The position numbers and the translations under genes are program-made. The notes beneath the pieces were generated by a model. That model was not told where the DNA came from. It did not search any database and saw nothing but the letters and a program-made list of their open reading frames with translations. Shown here in pieces: positions 19,163 through 27,569 of a stretch of 64,000 nucleotides of DNA (its first letter is position 1; the number at the start of each line of letters is the position of its first letter). The DNA lies in assembly GCF_005281835.1 (NCBI RefSeq), contig NZ_RZIS01000003.1, forward strand, positions 372,001-436,000. The letters run 5' to 3'. This DNA is from Vibrio profundi. Lineage in GTDB: Bacteria > Pseudomonadota > Gammaproteobacteria > Enterobacterales > Vibrionaceae.

Positions 19163-20193
19163 TTGATTTTATAAAGGACAAAGACGATAGTGAAGCCAAG
19201 CGATCGAATTCGATCAAGTGGAAAGAGACAAGAGCTTCTATGTCTGAGAACAAAGACCGTATGACGCAACAGAGCAAACCTGACTATCACTCAGTGCCTG
19301 GCTTTAAACTGGTGCCTGAGATTGCGTTGGTTGAATCTTTACCAGAACACCTTCAAAAACGCTTTAGCCATGCACTTAATTTAATGCATGAAGAGTGGGG
19401 TGAGCGTCGCACCTGGGAAGAAATAGCAACTGAGAGCGCGATCTCGCCATACCATTTTCATCGCCAGTTTACTGAGCTGTTTAATGAAACTCCGGGGCAA
19501 TACTTAAGCCGAGTACGTCTACAGATTGCCGTTAGTTTGTTGATCAATGACGAGCCATGGAGCGTGATTGAGATTGCTCAGTATTGTGGGTTCTCGTCGT
19601 CACAATCGTTAGGCAAGGCGCTCAAGCGTGAGCTGGGCGTGACGGCAAAGCACATCCGAGAAATGGGTTACAACGCGACCCCAAAAGAGACGGCTGATTT
19701 TATTCAGAGATTGGCGCATCCGGGTGTGCAGTCTTCCATCGAAAAAGAGTTGGTTAAGTCGATGCCGACAGAGTTGGTTTGGTATCCGGAACGCGGTATG
19801 CAGAAGCTCAAACTAGACGACCCAGACTGGGATACCGCGTTTGAAATGTATGGTCTGAAATCAACACAACTTATGGGCACAACACCAATTAAGCAGATGA
19901 GAAACAAGTGGGACGACATAGACGCTGAAATCGGTAACTGGCAAGTGGCTAAAGAGCGGTACGATATGACCATTCCAGAAGGATACTACTTGTGCAGCGA
20001 TGTTTATCTGGTTTCCGATGTCGCCTACAGCACGGCTTTAGAGGCGCTGTTTAACGCGGTTAAGCAACAAGGCTTACAGTTAGACGTAGACGGATATTTG
20101 GTGGAGATGATTCGCCATATAGATGATGACGATGTGGAAGGGGTGACTTTCTCTTTCCAGCTGCCGGTTTTAACCACACAAGATAGCGAATAA
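19159..20193 (+). CDS. AraC family regulator with GyrI-like ligand domain
   Basis: 344 residues. An AraC double helix-turn-helix spans about residues 72-170 (TWEEIATESAISPYHFHRQF, then WSVIEIAQYCGFSSSQSLGK), and a GyrI-like/effector-binding domain fills about 190-340. Rob and SoxS-type regulators with this layout bind lipophilic drugs and switch on efflux. The start overlaps the pump stop (ATGA, 19159-19162); an ATG at 19240 would remove the polar N-terminal 27 residues. Position in the operon suggests feedback control of the pump. Confidence 0.85.
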   Translation: MIDFIKDKDDSEAKRSNSIKWKETRASMSENKDRMTQQSKPDYHSVPGFKLVPEIALVESLPEHLQKRFSHALNLMHEEWGERRTWEEIATESAISPYHFHRQFTELFNETPGQYLSRVRLQIAVSLLINDEPWSVIEIAQYCGFSSSQSLGKALKRELGVTAKHIREMGYNATPKETADFIQRLAHPGVQSSIEKELVKSMPTELVWYPERGMQKLKLDDPDWDTAFEMYGLKSTQLMGTTPIKQMRNKWDDIDAEIGNWQVAKERYDMTIPEGYYLCSDVYLVSDVAYSTALEALFNAVKQQGLQLDVDGYLVEMIRHIDDDDVEGVTFSFQLPVLTTQDSE

Positions 20194-20196
20194 TAA

Positions 20197-20223
20197 AAAG
20201 GCTCCTCATATGAGGAGCCTTTG
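20197..20223. terminator. bidirectional terminator
   Basis: Stem AAAGGCTCCTCA (20197-20208) with TGAGGAGCCTTT (20211-20222) around a two-base centre, followed by TGTTTA. It lies between the convergent AraC-type gene and fruA, and has A and T tracts suited to both directions. Confidence 0.85.
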
Positions 20224-20270
20224 TTTAATAATAAGCCGCTTTATAGAAGGAGCTTAACAGAGTAGGGGGA

Positions 20271-22034
20271 TTAAGCCTCTGCCGTTACTTTAGAGCTGCT
20301 CATCTTTTTAAGTGCTGCGTAGCCAAAGCCTGTTACTAACGTACCTGCTGCAATTGCCACTAGGTACATAAGTACTGGAGAGATAGCGCCAGGAATCAGT
20401 AGCACGAATAGACCGCCGTGTGGAGCCATCAGCTGTGCACCAAACATCATTGATAGAGCACCCGTTAGTGCACCACCTGCCATACATGCTGGGATAACAC
20501 GCATTGGGTCTTTCGCTGCGAATGGAATCGCACCTTCAGAGATGAAACATAGACCAAGAACGAATGATGCTTTACCCGCTTCACGCTCGCCTGCTTCAAA
20601 CTTGTCTTTCACAAGGAAAGTTGCAAGGCCCATACCTAGAGCTGGAACCATACCTGCTGCCATGATAGCTGCCATTGGAGCGTAAGTTTGCGAAGCCAGT
20701 AGACCAACACCGAATGTGTAAGCGGCTTTGTTTACCGGCCCACCAAGGTCGAAACACATCATTGCGCCTAGAATCACACCCAGAAGAATCGCGTTAGACG
20801 TACCCATGTTGTTTAGGAAGTCTGTCATTGCGCTCATTACGCCAGAAACAGGACCACCTACGATGTAAACCATCACAAGGCCAGTGAACAAACTCGCGAT
20901 AAACGGAATGATCAGGATTGGTTTAAGCGCTTCCATCGATTGTGGAAGTTGAACTTTGTCGGCAATGAACTTCGCAGAGTAACCCGCAATGAAACCAGCT
21001 GCGATACCACCTAGGAAGCCTGCGCCCGTTGAGCTAGCCAGCATACCGCCGATTAGACCAGGAGCAAGACCCGGACGGTCAGCAATCGAGAATGCAATGA
21101 AACCAGCAAGTACAGGAATCATCAGTGCGAATGCAGAACCACCACCGATAGTCATCAGTGCAGCTGCTAGTGTGCCTTCTTCTTTAAACGCTTCGATACC
21201 GAATACGAAAGAAAGAGCGATGATCAAACCACCCGCAACAACCACTGGAAGCATGTGAGATACACCTGTCATAAGGTGCTTGTACACGCCTTTCTTCTCA
21301 TCAGCTGGTGCAGCTTGTGAAGAAGAAGCTGTGTGTTGGTATGGCTTAGCTTCAGCGAACGCTTTCTCAACTTCTTGTTGAGTCTTCTTAAGAGCTGGAC
21401 TGGTTGTTGTTTTGTAAAGAGGCTTACCGTTGAAACGATCCAGTGGAACGTCGATGTCTGCTGCGATGATAACTAGGTCAGCGTCTGCGATTTCTTGGTC
21501 TGTTAGTTGGTTTTTCGCACCTACAGAGCCGCGAGTTTCTACTTTGATTTGGTGACCTAGGCGTTTGCCTTCTGCTTCAAGCGCTTCTGCTGCCATGAAG
21601 GTATGTGCAACACCCGTTGGACAAGCAGTAATCGCAACGATCTTTTTGCTGCCTGTGCTTGCTGTTGTAGAAGAGTTTACTGAAGTACCAGTCACTTCAA
21701 CAGTGCTTTCAACTTGAGATGCGTCTAATACCGTTGCTTCTGCTACCGCTTTCTCTAGAAATGCTTTTGCATCTGCAGTGCACTCAGAGATAGCTGCTTG
21801 GTAAACCTTTTTGCCTACGAAACGTGTTTTATCAATGTTTGTGTTAGCTGCAATAACCACAACGTCGCTGCTGTCGATAGCGTCTTGTGATACTGGAGAC
21901 TCAGGTAGTACGCTTGATTGGCATTCAATAGCGGCGTTCCAACCCAGTGCTTTTGTTGCTTGCTCTAACAAGCCTGCTGCGATGATGCTGTTTGCTACGC
22001 CACTTGGGCAAGCTGTGATAATGGTAATATTCAT
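20271..22034 (-). CDS. fruA: fructose PTS enzyme IIBC (FruA)
   Basis: 587 residues with the classic FruA plan: an N-terminal duplicated IIB' domain (ITACPSGVANS, Cys9), a second IIB domain with the phosphorylated cysteine (ITACPTGVAHT, Cys138) and a IIC membrane domain from about residue 250 to the end. It transports fructose and releases fructose 1-phosphate into the cytoplasm. It is third in the fruBKA operon, 15 bases after fruK. A decayed copy of its last 50 codons lies at 13599-13757 in the same orientation. Confidence 0.96.
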   Translation of the reverse strand: MNITIITACPSGVANSIIAAGLLEQATKALGWNAAIECQSSVLPESPVSQDAIDSSDVVVIAANTNIDKTRFVGKKVYQAAISECTADAKAFLEKAVAEATVLDASQVESTVEVTGTSVNSSTTASTGSKKIVAITACPTGVAHTFMAAEALEAEGKRLGHQIKVETRGSVGAKNQLTDQEIADADLVIIAADIDVPLDRFNGKPLYKTTTSPALKKTQQEVEKAFAEAKPYQHTASSSQAAPADEKKGVYKHLMTGVSHMLPVVVAGGLIIALSFVFGIEAFKEEGTLAAALMTIGGGSAFALMIPVLAGFIAFSIADRPGLAPGLIGGMLASSTGAGFLGGIAAGFIAGYSAKFIADKVQLPQSMEALKPILIIPFIASLFTGLVMVYIVGGPVSGVMSAMTDFLNNMGTSNAILLGVILGAMMCFDLGGPVNKAAYTFGVGLLASQTYAPMAAIMAAGMVPALGMGLATFLVKDKFEAGEREAGKASFVLGLCFISEGAIPFAAKDPMRVIPACMAGGALTGALSMMFGAQLMAPHGGLFVLLIPGAISPVLMYLVAIAAGTLVTGFGYAALKKMSSSKVTAEA

Positions 22035-22049
22035 AATAAACCTTTTGTC

Positions 22050-23027
22050 CTATTTGCTTGTGTCTAACTGGTTAGTTGGAGCACCAAGCACCTGTAATTG
22101 GATATTTTGTAGTACTGAATCCAGCTCTTGTTGGCTGGTTACACCGACCCCTACCTGCGAAACGGCTAGAGCAGATAGGGCGGTTGCGAATTTGATAAGT
22201 TCTGGTTTTGGCATTTGCTGCATATGACCCCAACATAGACCAGCAACTAAGGTGTCGCCTGCGCCTACAGTGCTCACTACTTGCATACGCGGTGGTTGAG
22301 CATGTAACCATTCACCTTGGTTAAGCCACATCACGCCTTCAGCGCCAAGTGATACCACGATGTTGTCGATGCCTTTTTCGCTTAGGGCTTGGCCTGCGTG
22401 TTGGCATTGGTCACGTGTTGTCAGTTCAGCATTGAATAGCTGAGAAAGTTCTTCATCGTTCGGCTTTATCAACCAAGGCTGTGCATTGATACCAGCTTTA
22501 AGTGCATCACGGCTGCTGTCGAAAAGAACCTTTTTGCCTAGGTCACGTAAGCGTTGTACCCAAGAAGCGCATAGCTCTGGTGATACGCCTTGTGGCAAGC
22601 TGCCAGCAATCACGAAATAATCGTGTGTTTCAGCCAGTTCTAGCAAGGTTTCTTCAAACGCTTTAATTGCGTCAGCATTAACAGGAACACCAGGGAAGTT
22701 GATGTCGCTTACTTGACCAGAGTGCTCTACCAGTTTCACGTTGATGCGAGTCGCGCCGTCAACACGGATGAAGCGGTCAGTTGCACCCATCTGTTCGAAC
22801 AGTTGGCAGAAGGCCTCTTCGTTATTGCGACCAAGGAAACCTGTTACGGTCACTTTCGTACCAAGCTCTGAAAGCACTTTTGCTACGTTTACGCCTTTGC
22901 CTGCGGCGTGCAGAGAACCTTGATTCACTAGGCTTACCGAGCCAACATTCAGTGCATCGATAGCGCCTGTTAGGTCTAGGGCAGGGTTTAGCGTAACGGT
23001 AACGGCTTTGATTTGTTTATCAGACAT
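22050..23027 (-). CDS. fruK: 1-phosphofructokinase
   Basis: 325 residues, PfkB-family sugar kinase. The N-terminus VTLNPALDLTGAIDALNVGS and the C-terminal anion-hole motif STVGAGDTLVAGLCWG are family signatures. It phosphorylates fructose 1-phosphate made by FruA to fructose 1,6-bisphosphate with ATP. It sits between fruB and fruA with gaps of only 9 and 15 bases, so all three form one operon. Binding of FruK or fructose phosphates to Cra is known in related bacteria. Confidence 0.95.
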   Translation of the reverse strand: MSDKQIKAVTVTLNPALDLTGAIDALNVGSVSLVNQGSLHAAGKGVNVAKVLSELGTKVTVTGFLGRNNEEAFCQLFEQMGATDRFIRVDGATRINVKLVEHSGQVSDINFPGVPVNADAIKAFEETLLELAETHDYFVIAGSLPQGVSPELCASWVQRLRDLGKKVLFDSSRDALKAGINAQPWLIKPNDEELSQLFNAELTTRDQCQHAGQALSEKGIDNIVVSLGAEGVMWLNQGEWLHAQPPRMQVVSTVGAGDTLVAGLCWGHMQQMPKPELIKFATALSALAVSQVGVGVTSQQELDSVLQNIQLQVLGAPTNQLDTSK

Positions 23028-23036
23028 ATCGATTCC

Positions 23037-24170
23037 TTAACCTTCGCCAAGACCTGAAGCGATAGCTTTACCGATCGATTCAAGTGCTTGTGCTGCATCA
23101 TCACCTTCAGCAACGAACTGAAGCTGGTGGCCATGTTTCACGCCAAGAGCGATGACTTTCATTAAGCTCTTCGCGTTTACTTCTTTTCCGTCGCCATCTA
23201 GGTTTGAAACGCGGATAGAAGACTCGAATTTCTTCGCTTCAGCAACCAACATTGCACCAGGACGAGCATGTAGGCCGTGTGCGTTCTTAATTTTGAATAC
23301 TGCGCAGTTGTCATCGCCTTCAGACGCTGTAGAAACTGCTTCACCTTTAAGAAGGCCAATCACTTGTGCAACGTCAGCAGTTAATAGTTGTTGCTGTTTA
23401 CCTTCAAAAACCATTTTACTTAGGTTCGTTAGAATAGACTGGTGCGCGCTGTTACAAGCCGCGAATGCCACAAGAGCTTTTACTGGTGTGCCTTCGAATT
23501 CACAATCGTTCGCTGTAGAAACGAAAGACACGCCGGTGCGAGTTACGCCTTTATCGCTACCCAATAACCACAGGCCTTGGCCTAGGTGAGTTGGAGTTTT
23601 TGTTACTAGGTCAGCAACAAATGCGTTGTCTGTACAACCTGTGTTCTTCAGTAGACCGCCTGCAACAGCAGACATTTGAACCATGTCGCTTGCTGGGAAC
23701 AGTAGCTGCACTAAAGAAGCGTCTAGATCAGCTTCTAGCTGAACTTCGCCATTAAGTAGGGCGATGATTTCGTCTTCTGATTTCGCTTGTTTGAGTTTCT
23801 CTTCAACACCGTCCGCCGCTAGAACCTTTGTTAGCTGCTTAAGGATGCCTAAGTGCTCGTCAGATTTCGCTGCAATACCAATTGCTACGTAAACACGGTT
23901 GCCGTCTGCCCAATCAATACCTTCAGGGAAGTGGTGTACTGCAACGCCTGTCTCTTTTACAAGGCCGCGAGTGTCTGTGGTGCCGTGAGGGATCGCGATG
24001 CCGTTACCAAGAAATGTAGAGTTTTGGTTTTCACGGTTCAGCATTCCTTCTACATAACCAGAGTCCACTAGGCCTTTCGCAGTTAGGTCGCCAGCAATGT
24101 TTTGAATAGCCTTGAATTTATCATCGGCCGTTTGACCAAGAGTGATGTCAGATTTTGATAATTTAAGCAT
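23037..24170 (-). CDS. fruB: fructose PTS IIA-HPr fusion (FruB, diphosphoryl transfer protein)
   Basis: 377 residues. The N-terminal IIA domain carries the phosphorylated His62 (GNGIAIPHGT), a middle region of about 120 residues has no known catalytic role, and the C-terminal HPr (FPr) domain has NAHGLHARPGAM with His301 as phosphate acceptor. It carries phosphate from Enzyme I to FruA. It is the first gene of fruBKA and its upstream region holds three Cra-type operators shared with divergent cra. Confidence 0.96.
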   Translation of the reverse strand: MLKLSKSDITLGQTADDKFKAIQNIAGDLTAKGLVDSGYVEGMLNRENQNSTFLGNGIAIPHGTTDTRGLVKETGVAVHHFPEGIDWADGNRVYVAIGIAAKSDEHLGILKQLTKVLAADGVEEKLKQAKSEDEIIALLNGEVQLEADLDASLVQLLFPASDMVQMSAVAGGLLKNTGCTDNAFVADLVTKTPTHLGQGLWLLGSDKGVTRTGVSFVSTANDCEFEGTPVKALVAFAACNSAHQSILTNLSKMVFEGKQQQLLTADVAQVIGLLKGEAVSTASEGDDNCAVFKIKNAHGLHARPGAMLVAEAKKFESSIRVSNLDGDGKEVNAKSLMKVIALGVKHGHQLQFVAEGDDAAQALESIGKAIASGLGEG

Positions 24171-24266
24171 GGTGCCTCTTTAGCGTATCGCTTGAGAATT
24201 TGTGTATCGCTACGATTCAGCTTAGAGCAAGTGATAATGAGCTTTACTCGTTGCTTTGCTCTTTGT

Positions 24267-24282
24267 GCTGAATCGGTTCAGC
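24267..24282. promoter_or_regulatory. Cra/FruR operator 1
   Basis: GCTGAATCGGTTCAGC, a near-perfect 16-bp palindrome in the fruB-cra divergent region. The same GCTGAAtc core recurs at 24428 and 24450, which marks it as a specific operator. The Cra consensus in enterics (TGAAACGTTTCA) shares the TGAA...TTCA frame. Confidence 0.8.
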
Positions 24283-24427
24283 ATTCGGTGTAAAAAAAAT
24301 TCAGCAAAGCCAATTTTGATAACCAAAACAGTTTTGCTGCGTGTCGTTAGCTTGGTTTGTCTCGTTAGTAACGACAAATGACGTTCAATCCATTCAAAAG
24401 GATGATTGAAGTCACTTTTCAGATTTT

Positions 24428-24443
24428 GCTGAATCCTTTCAGC
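24428..24443. promoter_or_regulatory. Cra/FruR operator 2
   Basis: GCTGAATCCTTTCAGC, the second copy of the 16-bp motif. It lies 7 bases from operator 3 and is therefore on about one helical turn-and-a-half spacing (22 bp centre to centre). Confidence 0.75.
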
Positions 24444-24449
24444 TTTTAT

Positions 24450-24465
24450 ACTGAATCGATTCAGC
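24450..24465. promoter_or_regulatory. Cra/FruR operator 3
   Basis: ACTGAATCGATTCAGC, with the symmetric core CTGAATCGATTCAG (24451-24464). Two sites close together near the cra side suggest cooperative binding and autoregulation of cra. Confidence 0.8.
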
Positions 24466-24536
24466 ATATAATTCAACTAATCCAAGGATCAAAAGATTGG
24501 TTATATGATCCTACGCACAAAATACAGGTCACCCAT

Positions 24537-25514
24537 ATGACACTAGATGAGATTGCCAAACTAGCCGGTGTGTCGAAAACGACAGCCAGCTATGTGATTA
24601 ACGGCAAGGCGCAAAAATACAGAATCAGTGAAAAGACTCAGCAGAAAGTAATGGCGGTGGTAGACGAGTATAACTACCGACCAGACCATGCCGCTTCGTC
24701 GCTGCGTGCTGGTAATAGCCGTTCATTTGGTTTAATCATTCCGGATCTAGAGAATACCAGTTACGCGCGTTTAGCTAAGTTGTTGGAGCAAAACTCACGT
24801 AAGGCTGGCTACCAAATTTTGATCGGTTGTTCAGACGATGAACCAGAGACAGAAATGAAAGTGGCAGAAGCCTTAGTCAGTCGTCGAATCGACGCTTTGT
24901 TTGTTGCAAGCGCGATGATTGACGCCAATGATTTTTATCTCAAACTTCAAAAATCTGGCACGCCGGTTATTGCGATTGACCGTCCATTGGATGATGAGCA
25001 TTTCTCATGTGTAATCAGTGAAGACTTTGGTGCAGCATTTGAGTTAACTCAGTCTCTACTAGAAGAAGACATCGAGTCAGTGGGCCTCATTGGAGCATTA
25101 TCTGAACTTAACATTTCTCGTGAGCGTCAGTTGGGCTTTGAGTCTGCGATAAAAGCCAAGCAGAAACTTTCCGTTATTGGATATGGCGAACACTTTAACC
25201 GAGAGTCGGGTAAAGCCGTGTTAGAGCAATGGTTACAGGAAGATAAGTTACCTGATGCAATAGTGACTACGTCTTATACTTTGCTTGAAGGGGTTCTAGA
25301 TGTGTTATTGGAAAAGCCAGAATTAATGAGCACATTAAAATTGGCAACTTTTGGTGATAACCGCTTGCTTGATTTCCTGCCAACCAAAATCAATTCTTTG
25401 CCACAGCAATTTGAAGTGATAGCGGATAGTGCGTTGGCATTAGCGCTTAATGCGTCAGCAAAGCGTTATCAAGCTGGAATTGAGTTGGTGCCTCGTAAAA
25501 TAGTCAAGCGCTAA
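24537..25514 (+). CDS. cra: Cra/FruR catabolite repressor-activator (LacI family)
   Basis: 325 residues. The LacI-family helix-turn-helix is at the very start (MTLDEIAKLAGVSKTTASYV, then INGKAQKYRISEKT, the FruR-type hinge) and the effector-binding domain follows from about residue 60. The start at ATG 24537 was chosen because the upstream extension (to 24378) overlaps operators and is not family-like. It is divergent from fruBKA and responds to fructose 1-phosphate or fructose 1,6-bisphosphate in known relatives, relieving repression of the fru operon. A bidirectional terminator follows. Confidence 0.92.
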   Translation: MTLDEIAKLAGVSKTTASYVINGKAQKYRISEKTQQKVMAVVDEYNYRPDHAASSLRAGNSRSFGLIIPDLENTSYARLAKLLEQNSRKAGYQILIGCSDDEPETEMKVAEALVSRRIDALFVASAMIDANDFYLKLQKSGTPVIAIDRPLDDEHFSCVISEDFGAAFELTQSLLEEDIESVGLIGALSELNISRERQLGFESAIKAKQKLSVIGYGEHFNRESGKAVLEQWLQEDKLPDAIVTTSYTLLEGVLDVLLEKPELMSTLKLATFGDNRLLDFLPTKINSLPQQFEVIADSALALALNASAKRYQAGIELVPRKIVKR

Positions 25515-25531
25515 CTATATGTAGATGAATG

Positions 25532-25557
25532 AATGCCTCGCAACTTGCGAGGCATTT
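25532..25557. terminator. bidirectional terminator
   Basis: Stem AATGCCTCGCAA with TTGCGAGGCATT (25532-25557) around a very small loop, then TTTTA. It lies between convergent cra and the phosphatase/kinase gene, touching the stop codon of the latter at 25558. Confidence 0.85.
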
Positions 25558-27354
25558 TTATATCAGTATTAAAAACTCCGCAATCGCTACGGTAGCAAAC
25601 ATGACAGCTAGGCACTTCCAGAAAAAAACTGGGTTACGTTGTAATACGGGTTGCTGTTTGAATTCTTTTTCTAGTTGTTGATTCGGGCGAGTAAGATCGG
25701 TGACAAATTCACCGAGCACTTGATAACGACATTTTGGATTTGGGTGGCAGGCTTTCTTGATAGTTAGATCTAACCAGTTTGGCAAATGCGACCGATCATG
25801 GAGCATTGAACGATATTGCCAAGATTGATGGCGTGCTTGAGATAGGGACTGAGTGTCTACTTCTTTGTAGGGTAAGTGGCCAGTGAGCATTTCGTAGCAA
25901 ATGACTGCAACGGAAAACAAATCCGATTGGGTCGAAGCTGAGGACCCGTTCAAATATTCCGGTGCGATGTAATTAGCGGCGCCGAGTGGTGGGAGCGGGG
26001 AGTCGTCTTGCTGAATCTCTTCCAGTCCTTTAACGAGTACAGCACCAAGGTCGATTAGCTTAATATCGCCCGAGGGTAGAATCATTATGTTTTCGGGCTT
26101 GAGGTCGCGGTGCACCATCTCCGCCCTTTGTAGTACGCGTACCGCACTTATCACACCTTTAATGATGTTTCTTACTGTATCAACTTCAGGTTCTGGGTTG
26201 TCGTACATCCATTGTCGTAACGTTATCCCTTGGATCGGTTCGCATAACTGATACAAGAACTTCGAATCGAGTGGGCTTGGATAAACCTTCATGATTCGGG
26301 GATTGTCTAGCTGAGAACCTGCCCATTGCTCATTACAGAAACTTACAAGGGTTTGCCTATCATCGCTGTAGTGCAGAGACGGTGTTTTAAGAACGAATCT
26401 TTGGTGAGTTTCTATCTGTCTAACTTCGTATACATGGCTCCGAGCACCAGCATGAATCACTTTAGTGACTTCGAAGTTATCAATTCTATTTCCTAGAGTT
26501 AGTGCTGGCGGAATCGCTCGGCTTTGCAACTTGTGTTGAAACTCTATTGCGGAAGGTGCAGGCAGTTGTGTGACTTCGACAATCAGGCTTGTAATGTTGT
26601 CTTTACTACTTTGGCTAAGCGCTTTATGGCAAATAGATTGAGCTTGGTGCTCTAGGTTAGGGGCTGAGTTTTCAAGTTCAGTGACCAATTCTTGTGATGG
26701 TAGATATTCATGGACACCATCAGTGGTGAGAAGGAAAACGTCGCCTTGCTCTATGGTGAGGGTTTGATAGTCAATATCGAGTTTATTATCCATGCCTAAT
26801 GCACGAGTGAGGAAGTGGTTATTGCCAAAGCTGTTACGTTGATGGTCACGAGTCAGCAAACGTAATTTTCCATTTCGGAACAGGTAAATACGGCTATCAC
26901 CGACGTGGAAAATATGAGCGGTATTGGACTTGAATATCACGGTACTAAAAGTAGTGACTAAACCGTTATGGGCTAAATTTTGTTTTTCACTAGAGTTGAA
27001 TAACCAAGAGTTAAGAGCAGTTAGAACTTTTTGGCCGGAGTGTTTTACTGTCCAACTATTTGGGGTCGCATAATAGTCCGTAACGAACTGTATCACGCTT
27101 GTGTGGCTTGCTTGTTGGCCGTGATCGCTGCAACTGACGCCATCGGCAATGCATGCAATGCTTCCTTTTAGCTCTCGTTCTGAAAGTGTAGAAGGGTGCT
27201 TTACTATTAATGCATCTTGGTTTTCATCTCTTAGACCTTGTAGCGAACAACCGCCATATCTGAGCTCTAGCTGTTTACTTAACTGCTTACTGTTTTGAGC
27301 TACATTGGGGCTGGTCGTAGCGCTATGTTGTGGGTTTTGAAAGGTCTGATCCAT
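25558..27354 (-). CDS. PP2C phosphatase / Ser-Thr protein kinase fusion, tail-anchored
   Basis: 598 residues. The N-terminal PP2C domain (about 30-250) has GLRDENQDAL, ADGVSCSDHG, HVGDSRIYLF, TTDGVHEY and SKDNITSLIV, so its metal-binding Asp residues are present. The kinase domain (about 285-560) has VHRDLKPENI (HRD at 415-417) and IDLGAVLV, a DLG variant of the usual DFG. A single hydrophobic C-terminal segment (about 578-596) would anchor it in the inner membrane with the catalytic parts in the cytoplasm. It is downstream of the NarK-type transporter gene, as in other proteobacterial nitrate assimilation loci. Its substrate is unknown. Confidence 0.88.
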   Translation of the reverse strand: MDQTFQNPQHSATTSPNVAQNSKQLSKQLELRYGGCSLQGLRDENQDALIVKHPSTLSERELKGSIACIADGVSCSDHGQQASHTSVIQFVTDYYATPNSWTVKHSGQKVLTALNSWLFNSSEKQNLAHNGLVTTFSTVIFKSNTAHIFHVGDSRIYLFRNGKLRLLTRDHQRNSFGNNHFLTRALGMDNKLDIDYQTLTIEQGDVFLLTTDGVHEYLPSQELVTELENSAPNLEHQAQSICHKALSQSSKDNITSLIVEVTQLPAPSAIEFQHKLQSRAIPPALTLGNRIDNFEVTKVIHAGARSHVYEVRQIETHQRFVLKTPSLHYSDDRQTLVSFCNEQWAGSQLDNPRIMKVYPSPLDSKFLYQLCEPIQGITLRQWMYDNPEPEVDTVRNIIKGVISAVRVLQRAEMVHRDLKPENIMILPSGDIKLIDLGAVLVKGLEEIQQDDSPLPPLGAANYIAPEYLNGSSASTQSDLFSVAVICYEMLTGHLPYKEVDTQSLSQARHQSWQYRSMLHDRSHLPNWLDLTIKKACHPNPKCRYQVLGEFVTDLTRPNQQLEKEFKQQPVLQRNPVFFWKCLAVMFATVAIAEFLILI

Positions 27355-27490
27355 TCCAATTCCTTTGGCTAAAGTGAAACTCAGCGAAGAACAAAAGCCC
27401 TAACTGTACTTTTAATTTAAGATCTGCTCCTTGGGCTAAAGCGATCGATTAAGTTTAAAAGTGACAGTAGAGCCTTTGAACGACAACCTA

Positions 27491-27526
27491 CAGTCTTATC
27501 TTCATCGGAGAATAAAGATAAGACTG
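27491..27526. other. strong hairpin between transporter and kinase genes
   Basis: A perfect 12-bp inverted repeat, CAGTCTTATCTT (27491-27502) and AAGATAAGACTG (27515-27526), with a 12-base loop, in the gap between the NarK-type gene (stop 27570) and the kinase gene (start 27354). There is no T-run on the minus strand, so it may be a transcript-stabilising or processing element rather than a terminator. Confidence 0.6.
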
Positions 27527-27569
27527 AGGCTGACTCCCGATTTGATGAAAGACGAATTACATAGTTACG

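Noticed and set aside
13964..20193. Genomic island with its own integrase in the efflux cassette
   Set aside because: No integrase, transposase or terminal inverted repeat is visible. Only the fruA end duplication supports insertion, so I report that alone.
25558..27354. Phosphatase/kinase fusion as a phage-defence or type VI secretion gene
   Set aside because: Neighbours are nitrate assimilation genes, and no secretion or defence gene is present in the window.
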